NCBI GenBank assembly: GCA_900320565.1
Contig: ONSR01000019.1
Coordinates: 1 to 45,132, forward strand
Direction of reading: 5' to 3'
Length of the DNA: 45,132 nt
From: an uncultured Prevotellaceae bacterium
GTDB lineage: Bacteria; Bacteroidota; Bacteroidia; Bacteroidales; Bacteroidaceae
Under the pieces are notes generated by a model. It did no database searches and had not been told where the DNA came from. It saw only the letters and a program-made list of their open reading frames with translations. Each line of letters begins with the position of its first letter. The stretch's first letter is position 1. The position numbers and the translations under genes were made by a program. Of this stretch, positions 7,890-14,342 are shown piece by piece.

Positions 7890-7926
7890 GAGGGCATGTC
7901 AAAATAAACAGACATGCCCTCTTTTA
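7890..7926 (+). terminator. Rho-independent terminator of the DUF4332 gene
   Basis: An 11-bp perfect stem, GAGGGCATGTC (7890-7900) with GACATGCCCTC (7911-7921), loop AAAATAAACA, is followed directly by TTTTAT. It is 24 nt after the stop codon. Confidence 0.9.
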
Positions 7927-7954
7927 TGTTTTAACCACTAACTGCACTAATTAT

Positions 7955-8029
7955 CTTTAACCGTTAACCTTTTTCCGCGCATAAAAAGCGCGCCTTTGTG
8001 CTAAAGCATCAAAGAACCATTAACCGTTA
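7955..8029 (-). repeat. Two-hairpin stop-adjacent element, copy A
   Basis: First of three copies (others at 9119 and 16841). In plus-strand order it contains TTAACCGTTAA, hairpin 1 (CGCGC, ATAAAAA loop, GCGCG; 7976-7992), hairpin 2 (CTTTG-TGC, TAAA loop, GCA-T-CAAAG; 7994-8014) and a final TTAACCGTTA touching the stop codon of the minus-strand gene. Hairpin 2 differs from the other copies at three base pairs, each on both sides of the stem. It has no T-run on either strand like a classical terminator, but its position suggests a 3'-UTR role. Confidence 0.8.
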
Positions 8030-8836
8030 TTACTTGATGTCTTTGAATTCGCTGGTAGTGAGGGCAGTCATCCGCATCGTTTCCTTGTCTATCTTGATGT
8101 AGCCGTCGTCCATCGGGCTGTCGAAGCCGAGGCTCTGCTTCGTTCTTTCACTGATGGGGATGTACCAGAAGAGGTCTGTCTCTCGTGCCACAGTGTACTT
8201 CTCCAGGTTGCTGTCGCCGGAGACGTTGATGTATTTCACGTTCTCGTCGAGCGGCGAGCTTGATGAGACGCGGAAGTGGCACGGCTCGCCTTTTGCCAGG
8301 GGAAGCACCGTCTCCTGCTTCGGCAGGATGAACCACACCAGCCCTCGGTCCATGTCCGTGATGAGCATCTCCTTCTCGGAGTTGTTCCTCACGATGAGGT
8401 CCACCATCAGTGTCTTCATCTCCTCAGCCTGAGCGTAGGCATCGGCAGACATCGCTTCGAGTTCTCTTTCCATGTCTCTTCCCTCCACGTAGCCGGCGAT
8501 GTAGCCCGCTCCTCTGTTGCCTCTGAACATCTGAACCTCGGAGAACGTGGTGCCGCCGGCAGACAGGGCAGACGCTACCGACAGCCAGCCGGCGGTGCGC
8601 TTAGCCTGCTTGATGGCTTTGATGAGTTCGGGCGACACGACTTGTTGCGTCACGAAGCACGACACGAGGTTGTCCTTCGAGTCCATCTGCAGCATTTGCC
8701 GATGGTTCGTGAGCGAGTCCATCTGCCCATTCTCGATGAAGATGATGCGGTTCAGGTACGTTGGGATGTACGTAGTCTTGGCTTGCGATGCCAGTGCCAG
8801 CAGGGCAACAATAGCAGCGGAACAGAGTCTTTTCAT
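8030..8836 (-). CDS. Secreted protein of unknown function
   Basis: A 268-aa protein with a signal peptide (MKRLCSAAIVALLALASQA, cut before KTTY), so it is exported. The middle has a small hydrophobic Ala/Gly stretch (WLSVASALSAGG...GAGYIAGYVEG, about residues 84-117), which may be membrane-associated, and a Glu/Met-rich helix. The second half (MLITDMDRGLVWFILPKQETVLPLAKGEPCHFRVSS) looks like beta-sandwich text. I do not recognise the family. Upstream (8837-8900) there is no clear promoter box. The gene's stop codon touches hairpin element copy A, and a 22-nt-period array lies about 110 nt upstream of its start. No cysteine directly after the hydrophobic stretch indicates a lipoprotein. Confidence 0.75.
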   Translation of the reverse strand: MKRLCSAAIVALLALASQAKTTYIPTYLNRIIFIENGQMDSLTNHRQMLQMDSKDNLVSCFVTQQVVSPELIKAIKQAKRTAGWLSVASALSAGGTTFSEVQMFRGNRGAGYIAGYVEGRDMERELEAMSADAYAQAEEMKTLMVDLIVRNNSEKEMLITDMDRGLVWFILPKQETVLPLAKGEPCHFRVSSSSPLDENVKYINVSGDSNLEKYTVARETDLFWYIPISERTKQSLGFDSPMDDGYIKIDKETMRMTALTTSEFKDIK

Positions 8837-8944
8837 AATTCAGGCAGTTTATCGGCTGCGAAGTTACGACTAAAAGTAGAAAAAGCCAAACAAAAACCAG
8901 ACTTTTTCCTTTACTTACATTTCAGTCACTTACGAATCTCTAAA

Positions 8945-9077
8945 AAATCCTGCAGTGGATTTGATGAAATCCTCACGTCGATTTAAGGGACGTGTCCCTA
9001 TCGCCATAGGGACGCGTCCTTCCCCTCATAGGGACGTGTCCCTCTCCTCATAGGGACGCGTCCTTTTCCGAACACGG
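8945..9077. repeat. 22-nt-period palindromic array 1 (six units)
   Basis: Six consecutive units start at 8945, 8967, 8989, 9011, 9033 and 9055; the last is 23 nt. The first two are of type AAATCC-n6-GGATTT, the other four of type GACGYGTCC..CATAGG. Each unit carries a short palindrome (AAATCC/GGATTT or AGGGAC/GTCCCT), so the arms change together between unit types while the spacing stays 22 nt. It ends with GAACACGG-ATTT. It occupies most of the 363-nt space between two minus-strand genes. Same design at 16724 and 21651. Confidence 0.85.
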
Positions 9078-9118
9078 ATTTGTCTTTAACCTTTTTCCGT
9101 TATTCAAACACTAATTAT

Positions 9119-9197
9119 CTTTAACCGTTAACCGTTTTCCGCGCATAAAAAGCGCGCCTTGCCGCTAAAGCGTGCAAGAACCTTTAACCGTTATTAA
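9119..9197 (-). repeat. Two-hairpin stop-adjacent element, copy B
   Basis: Same layout as copy A: CGCGC/GCGCG hairpin with ATAAAAA loop, then hairpin 2 as CTTGC-CGC, TAAA loop, GCG-T-GCAAG (9158-9178). Loop and bulged T are unchanged relative to copy A while three stem pairs are swapped. It lies just 3' of the stop codon of the giant repeat protein fragment. A partial duplicate (CTTTAACCTTTTTCCG) precedes it at 9083. Confidence 0.8.
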
Positions 9198-9199
9198 AG

Positions 9200-9940
9200 C
9201 TACTTCTTCAGCAGTTTTCTGCCGCCCTGGATGACGATGCCCTTGTAGTCCTTGCCTACCTTCTGGCCAGCCAGATTATAGGTAGAGTCGTTAAGGTCCT
9301 TAAGGTTCTTAGAGTCCTTGAGGTCATTGATGCCCGTGATATAGTCCTCGCTGGCGATGATGATCCACTCGTCTGTGATGTTGTTGTCGTTGGCATCCAG
9401 GATGTAGCCATACGGTATCCACATGTCTTCTTCTTCTTCTACCAAGACATCCACGATGCCGCAGTGTGCGCCTTCGGGCAGACCAAGCACCAGTCCGTCG
9501 CTGAGCGAGAGAACGGCTTCCTCGCTGTCTGCTCCGTAGATTTCTACGGCTCCCATTGCGCCCTTGAGCATGACGACGGTCTCTGAGCCGCTGACAGCAA
9601 GGGGATAGAAGCTCCAAAGAGCACTTCTCGTTTGGCTGTCGGCAGTCACCTTGGCACCTCCTTCGATGACAAATGATCCATTGAGAGCCTCGAATTTTGA
9701 TGTCACGCTGAGTGAGCCAGGACCTGTTATCGTAAATGATGCGTCGCTATAGATGCCAAAGCCTTCGGGGACTTCTATGCTGTTCTCGCCTTCGAGCTTG
9801 ATGATAACCTCGTCAATCTGTGTCGAGAGTCCCTCGCCCTCTGCCTCGATGTCGGCGCCGTTGAGCGTCAGCGTGTTCGTCTCTGCATCGTAACTAACCG
9901 TGCCGTCGCCAAGGACGTCCGCCTGATTGAGGCTCGTCAC
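9200..9940 (-). pseudogene. 3' fragment of giant repeat protein 1 (frameshifted)
   Basis: This 246-codon frame continues the giant protein encoded at 9937-13749 after a frameshift. It begins inside a repeat module: reading back past the assigned GTG gives FIAGTQ-VTSLNQADVLGDG, the usual module start, in this frame, while the upstream frame runs into a stop at 9937-9939. The apparent GTG start and the 4-nt overlap are therefore most likely artefacts of an indel. It holds the last module (TLTLNGADIEAEGEGL, then VIIKLEGENSI, ITGPGSLSV, VIEGGAKVTADS) and the C-terminal tail STYNLAGQKVG..YKGIVIQGGRKLLKK that the paralogue also has. Without it the giant protein lacks its presumed sorting or anchoring tail. 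Translational coupling from the GTG is possible but less likely. Confidence 0.75.
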
Positions 9941-12900
9941 TTGTGTGCCTGCGATGAAGACTCGGCATTGACGATGTTGCCCGTATCTTCGTTGTAGTAT
10001 GCGCCGACTGGCTGCGTAAGCTCCAGTCCGTCTTCGAGCTCGGGAGCAAAGCCGCTATAGGTTCCTTCCTCGCCCTTCATGCCCAGCACGGTCTCTGCGC
10101 CGCTAACCGTCAGGAATTGTGTGAGGATGGCACAGGAGCCTGTACTTTCTGCCGTTACATGTGCGCCGCCGCAGACGTTCAGACTGCTTGTGGCACGAAT
10201 CCCGGTGTATGATGCTATGATGTCGAGCGTGCCGGGACCGTAGCTGTCGTCGGTCGTTGCTTCGATGTTTAGAGTTTGCCCCATGATGCCGGAGCCTTCG
10301 CTCGTAATCTTGTTCTCGCCTTCGAGCTTGATGATAACCTCGTCAATCTGTGTCGAGAGTCCCTCGCCCTCTGTCTCGATGTTGGCATTGTTGAGTGTCA
10401 AGGTGTTTGTCTCTGCATCGTAACTTACCGTGCCGTCGCCAAGGACGTCCGCCTGATTGAGGCTCGTCACTTGTGTGCCTGCCACATAGATGTTGTACTT
10501 GTTGACCTTCTGGATTGTTACCCAAGATGTTACGATGTCGTTGCGGCGGCCTGCACAGATGGCGAGTTTGCTCAGATTGAACGAAGCGCCTGCAGGCTGA
10601 GTTATCTCGAGCTGGTCGTTCAGGTTAAGAGCTGTGCATCCGAACGAACCATCGCCGCCCTTGGCCTTCACGACAGTCTCTTCGCCGCTGATGGTTGTGA
10701 TGCCTGCCATGATGCCCCTCAAGTCTCCCTCAGCCGATACCTGTGCGCCATCAAGAATCTGCAGCGGTTTGGGCTGATTGTTTCCTATAGCATAGATGCC
10801 GTACATGGCAGTGATGGAGAGCGAGCCAGGGCCTTCGATGAAGCCTTTGCCCTTGAACCAGATGCCTTTGCTTGTGCCGTTCAGCGATCTTGTGCAAGTG
10901 ATGGTGTTGCTGCCCTCGAGCTTGATGTGGAGTTCCTGCTCAGCCTCGATGCCACTGCCGTCACCGCCGTCGATGTTGGCATCGGTGAGTGTCAGGGTCA
11001 GTGTCTCGGGGTTGTAGCTTACGGTGCCGTCGCCCAGCACGTCGGTCATGTTGCGGTTCGTAACCTTTATGCCTGCAACAGTAATGCCATAGTCCTCGGT
11101 GTACTGAATCGTTACCCATTCGTCCTTGATGACGTTGCCGTCGGCATCCTTTATCTCGCCATCGACATACTGTGCGCCTGCGGGTGTTTCAATTCTAAGG
11201 CCATCGTTGAGGGTGAGGCTGGTCGATGCTTTGAAGGTGCCGCGGGCGTCAGGGCCGCACTTCATCCTTACGACAGTATTCTCGCCGCTGATGGTTGTCT
11301 CCTGTCCATTGATGGCATATTGCGTCGAACCCTCAGCCGTCACCTGAGCTCCGTCGCTGATGAAGAGTTTCGACAGATGAGCATCGATGCCGTATTTTCC
11401 GTTGACATAGAGCGAACCGGGGCCTTGGATGTAGCAATATTTGGAGGCAATGCCGTATGTCGTGCTGTTGATAGTGTTTTCGCCTTCGAGCTTGATATAG
11501 AGGGTCTTGCCTGCATTGATGCCTGCTTCAGAGCCAGCCTCGATGTTGGCATTCGTGAGGACGAGTGTGCCAGGGCCTGAATCATAAGCAGGTTCTTGGA
11601 AGACAATGGTCCCGTCGCCCAGCACATCATGCTGGTTGGCATTCGTGATTTGCGTGCCAGCCACGTAATAGTTGTAGTTCCTCAGCTTGCCGATGACGAT
11701 TTCTGCACCCTTAATGATGATGCCTGTGTCTGTCTTGAAGCAATGCATGTTGTTGCTGAATATTATGCCTTTGGGAGCCACGATGATATTGTCGTCTTCC
11801 AGGACGAGGGCTTCTGCATACAGCGGCTTGCCGGCATGCTTCCCAATGCGAAGCTCAGCTTCTCCCTTCACATAGAGATTACCACTCACGTAAGCGCAAT
11901 ACGCTTCCGAATAGGTTGTCGATTTAGCTTCCACGCGGGCAGCGCCATTCAGCACGAGGTCGCCGCCAAGGAGTGCAATGGGATTTTTGTTGGCACTGAC
12001 ATTGAGTTTCTGTTTGTACCATTCTGCTTCGGCAGTCGTGATGGTGAGGGACTTTACGGTATTGCTGTCGGTAGCTATGCCGTCTTCTGCGCCAATGATG
12101 TTGACGAGGTCTTCGCCGAGTTCGATAATGGGATTGGAATCCTTTATCCTGAAGTCGATGGCATTGCCTGTTTCGCTGACGATGTCCACGCCGCTGAGGC
12201 AGAGGGTCTGCTTCGAGATGTCGTAGCGGGCATAGCCCCAATCGGTGTTCTTCGTCACTCCAGGCAGGACGGTCAGGTCGTTGGCATTGGCAGAGGTGAT
12301 GTGCTTTCCGGCTATCTGTATGTTATAGACCACATTGCCTTCATCGTCTATGTTGCCCAGAATGACGTTCCACCCTTTGTCCTTTGCTATTTGAGCCTGT
12401 GCAAGGGTGCAGACATTGTCGGTAGTCAGGTCTTGTCCCATGACGGTGATTTGCGCATTCTTGTATGGTGAAACCTCGTGCAGACTCTCAAGCGTCTCGG
12501 TCATCCAAGCGTCGATGATGTTTCCGCTGATGTCTGCATTAATGAGGCTCTGGCAATCGGTGAAGTCAATGAAAGGAATTCTGTTGCCCGAGCAATACAA
12601 TGAGATGAGGTGCTGGCAATTCGTGAGCTTCAGGTACGTTATCTGATTCATGCGGCAATCTAACTGTAACAGGTGCTCCATGCTGCTTACATCTAGATAT
12701 GTCAACTTGTTATTTCTGCAATAAACCTTCTTCAAGTACTGCAGCTGGTTTATGCCCTGTAGCGAAGAGATGCCCATGTTGTCCGCATAGAGATTCTCAG
12801 CGTTTAACACTTCTTCGAAGTCAAGTTCGCTGTCGCTGTTCTTGTCGAACGATGAGGTGACGAGACCCCGGAATGCTTCGTCGGGGAAGGTTTCCTCGTT

Positions 12901-13749
12901 GATGGGCGTATAGGTGAGGATGGACATATCTGTGACCGCCGAACCCGCTGCCCTCAGGAGGAATGTCCCGTCGGTCTGGCTGAAATAGACCTCCTGGTCA
13001 TTCGCGTCCTTCATCTTCTCTGTGCCGAGGATGCGTACATCCTTCAGTCCCGTGGCAACAGACTGGGCGAAAGTTCTGGTGGAGAGCTTGACGCCGCTGT
13101 TCTGCACAACAAACAGGCTGAGGTCGCTCAGTGCCTTTTTGCCCTCTATATCCACATAGGCATCGGTGATGACGACTTCTTCCCTGCCCGACTTGCTCAC
13201 GATAGCGGTGGAAGCATCGTAGGGGGTAACGAATGCGCTAATTTTCATTTGGATGTCGGAGATGACAAGCCTTGCACCATTGAAGATGGTGATGGCATCC
13301 TTTTCATCACCTTTGATTTCGGTATACAACTTAGAGCCGCCAATAATGCCAGAGGCGGACTTGATTGTAGTGTTGGCATTCAGCCGAAGGGCAGAAGCAT
13401 AATCGGACCGTATCTTATTATAATCTTCGAAGACAATCGTCAAGCCATCGCAGCTCTCGTTGTAGATGGCATACTCATTGTTCTTGCAATCAATTTTGAT
13501 GTTTCTCAAAGTGAGCGTCTTGGTGCTGGGGTCGTAGCTTATCTTCGAGTAATAGGAATCGAATGTGAAATAATTGTTGTCGAAGATGTAATTTTCATGG
13601 GTGAAGATTCTGCTGCCAGTGATGTTGTTGCAGTTGTCGGAGGTGACGCTTACGCCTGCAACCTTGATGCCGTAGTATTCGGCACGCGCTGCCTGAGGCA
13701 CGAAGCATGCCAGCATCAACAAGAGAGAAAAGAGTTGAAGTTTTTTCAT
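9937..13749 (-). CDS. Giant secreted LRR/beta-repeat surface protein 1 (C-terminally truncated by frameshift)
   Basis: A 1270-aa protein with a signal peptide (residues 1-23, ending QAARA). Order: N-terminal beta-rich region ~25-280; a degenerate EF-hand-like stretch FDKNSDSELDFEE ~301-313; leucine-rich repeats ~320-420 (LDVSSMEHLLQLDCRMNQITY and similar); one 'A-type' repeat ~475-690 (HITSANANDLTVLP, CLSGVDI); then 'B-type' modules of ~195 aa at ~693, 889 and 1087. Each B module reads YxIxVAGxxVTxxN, DVLGDGTVS, TLTLxxANI, IKLEGxNxI, GPGSLxV and WVTIQ, which suggests a right-handed beta-solenoid similar to carbohydrate-binding Cthe_2159-like domains (inference). It is probably cell-surface and may bind glycans or host/plant material. 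The last residues (NAESSSQAHK) are out of frame with the module; the rest of the gene is at 9200-9940. Close paralogue at 16915-21147. Confidence 0.8.
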   Translation of the reverse strand: MKKLQLFSLLLMLACFVPQAARAEYYGIKVAGVSVTSDNCNNITGSRIFTHENYIFDNNYFTFDSYYSKISYDPSTKTLTLRNIKIDCKNNEYAIYNESCDGLTIVFEDYNKIRSDYASALRLNANTTIKSASGIIGGSKLYTEIKGDEKDAITIFNGARLVISDIQMKISAFVTPYDASTAIVSKSGREEVVITDAYVDIEGKKALSDLSLFVVQNSGVKLSTRTFAQSVATGLKDVRILGTEKMKDANDQEVYFSQTDGTFLLRAAGSAVTDMSILTYTPINEETFPDEAFRGLVTSSFDKNSDSELDFEEVLNAENLYADNMGISSLQGINQLQYLKKVYCRNNKLTYLDVSSMEHLLQLDCRMNQITYLKLTNCQHLISLYCSGNRIPFIDFTDCQSLINADISGNIIDAWMTETLESLHEVSPYKNAQITVMGQDLTTDNVCTLAQAQIAKDKGWNVILGNIDDEGNVVYNIQIAGKHITSANANDLTVLPGVTKNTDWGYARYDISKQTLCLSGVDIVSETGNAIDFRIKDSNPIIELGEDLVNIIGAEDGIATDSNTVKSLTITTAEAEWYKQKLNVSANKNPIALLGGDLVLNGAARVEAKSTTYSEAYCAYVSGNLYVKGEAELRIGKHAGKPLYAEALVLEDDNIIVAPKGIIFSNNMHCFKTDTGIIIKGAEIVIGKLRNYNYYVAGTQITNANQHDVLGDGTIVFQEPAYDSGPGTLVLTNANIEAGSEAGINAGKTLYIKLEGENTINSTTYGIASKYCYIQGPGSLYVNGKYGIDAHLSKLFISDGAQVTAEGSTQYAINGQETTISGENTVVRMKCGPDARGTFKASTSLTLNDGLRIETPAGAQYVDGEIKDADGNVIKDEWVTIQYTEDYGITVAGIKVTNRNMTDVLGDGTVSYNPETLTLTLTDANIDGGDGSGIEAEQELHIKLEGSNTITCTRSLNGTSKGIWFKGKGFIEGPGSLSITAMYGIYAIGNNQPKPLQILDGAQVSAEGDLRGIMAGITTISGEETVVKAKGGDGSFGCTALNLNDQLEITQPAGASFNLSKLAICAGRRNDIVTSWVTIQKVNKYNIYVAGTQVTSLNQADVLGDGTVSYDAETNTLTLNNANIETEGEGLSTQIDEVIIKLEGENKITSEGSGIMGQTLNIEATTDDSYGPGTLDIIASYTGIRATSSLNVCGGAHVTAESTGSCAILTQFLTVSGAETVLGMKGEEGTYSGFAPELEDGLELTQPVGAYYNEDTGNIVNAESSSQAHK

Positions 13750-13781
13750 AATGGTAGTATTTAAAGTTAATAATGTTAATG

Positions 13782-13789
13782 CAAAGATA
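13782..13789 (-). promoter_or_regulatory. -7 box before giant repeat gene 1
   Basis: On the minus strand this reads TATCTTTG, matching TAnnTTTG, 32 nt before the start codon of giant gene 1. The same box with the same spacing occurs before the paralogue (21180-21187). No good TTTG -33 box is visible. Confidence 0.55.
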
Positions 13790-13800
13790 TGTTTTTTTGC

Positions 13801-13974
13801 TTAAGACGCCAAATGTTCTGTAATCTTTTTGTCTATCATCTGCTCCAGCCTGGGCTCTATCTCCTTCCACTTGCGGTCGAGCATTCTGTCCATCACGGCT
13901 TCCTGCTGCGACAGGAAACTCATATAGTCTGCCGCAAGCTCGTGGGCTGCTTTTTGCTTTTCTGTGGAGGACAT
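13801..13974 (-). CDS. Small 57-aa charged helical protein
   Basis: A short gene on the minus strand, start ATG at 13974-13972 and stop TAA at 13803-13801. The product begins MSSTEKQKAAHELAADYMSF and ends KKITEHLAS. It is rich in Glu, Lys, Gln and Met with a heptad-like pattern (LAADYMSFL, VMDRMLDRKW, IEPRLEQMIDKKI), so a single helix or coiled coil is expected. No signal peptide or cysteines. A TACTTTTG -7 box lies 30 nt upstream. It sits 51 nt before giant repeat gene 1 on the same strand. The paralogous locus retains only its last ~8 codons (KIAEHLAS) after a deletion, which supports the reading frame: one substitution and no shift. Family unknown; a regulatory or structural role is open. 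The opposite-strand frame over the same DNA is Cys- and Leu-rich and unconvincing. Confidence 0.7.
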   Translation of the reverse strand: MSSTEKQKAAHELAADYMSFLSQQEAVMDRMLDRKWKEIEPRLEQMIDKKITEHLAS

Positions 13975-14003
13975 AATGTGTGGCTTTGTGTTGTTTTCTG
14001 CTG

Positions 14004-14011
14004 CAAAAGTA
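14004..14011 (-). promoter_or_regulatory. -7 box of the 57-aa gene
   Basis: Minus strand TACTTTTG fits TAnnTTTG. It is conserved at 21234-21241 in the paralogous upstream region. A -33 box is not evident, consistent with activator dependence and the direct repeats just upstream. Confidence 0.5.
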
Positions 14012-14043
14012 GGACTATTTTCCGGAAAGCCAGTTGTTAAAAT

Positions 14044-14075
14044 CTTCCAAAATATTTGTTATTTTCTTCCAAAAT
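14044..14075 (-). promoter_or_regulatory. Direct repeats ATTTTGGAAG with 22-nt period (putative activator site)
   Basis: On the minus strand ATTTTGGAAG occurs twice, its plus-strand complements at 14044-14053 and 14066-14075, with a 12-nt spacer. The pair lies about 33-64 nt upstream of the -7 box and is conserved at identical spacing at 21274-21305. Two ~10-nt direct repeats at a 22-nt period match the architecture of LytTR-type response-regulator sites. The regulator is not known. Confidence 0.5.
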
Positions 14076-14285
14076 GCAGTTTCTTTCGATGAAATGGGGA
14101 ATTTTGAAAGATTGAAAATTGAAAATTGAAGATTGAAAAGAGGGGATTTTGAACATTGAACATTGAACATTGAGACGTTGGTTCATTGATAATTGATAAT
14201 TGAAAACTCCTTCACTCCTTAGACAAAGAATATCCCTGTTGGGGCGTTTCCTCCTGACTGCAAAGTGAAGAAAATATACAAAATG

Positions 14286-14317
14286 TTTGGTAGCATCACA
14301 CAAATGTACTATCTTTG
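14286..14317 (+). promoter_or_regulatory. Promoter of the phosphoethanolamine-transferase-like gene
   Basis: TTTG (14286-14289), a 20-nt spacer and TATCTTTG (14310-14317) match the consensus. The expected transcription start (about 14322) lies downstream of the in-frame ATGs at 14265-14305, so translation must begin at the ATG at 14343. Confidence 0.8.
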
Positions 14318-14342
14318 CACGGGAGAAGTACATAACTGCCAC

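Noticed and set aside
8945-9077. CRISPR array
   Set aside because: The units are directly adjacent 22-nt repeats with no unique spacers, no 28-36-nt repeats and no cas genes.
9937-9940. Genuine translational coupling (GTGA) between giant gene 1 and a downstream gene
   Set aside because: The downstream frame starts in the middle of a repeat module that continues in-frame upstream of the GTG, and the paralogue is a single gene.
10276-11580. 434-codon plus-strand frame opposite giant gene 1
   Set aside because: Antisense of repeated modules; it mirrors their periodicity and has no signal peptide or known motif.
13789-14040. 83-codon plus-strand frame over the 57-aa gene
   Set aside because: Cys- and Leu-rich text without a promoter; the opposite frame is conserved in the remnant at 21199-21230.
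14265-14342. Earlier ATGs for the phosphoethanolamine-transferase-like gene
   Set aside because: The -33 and -7 boxes lie within this stretch, so it is not transcribed.
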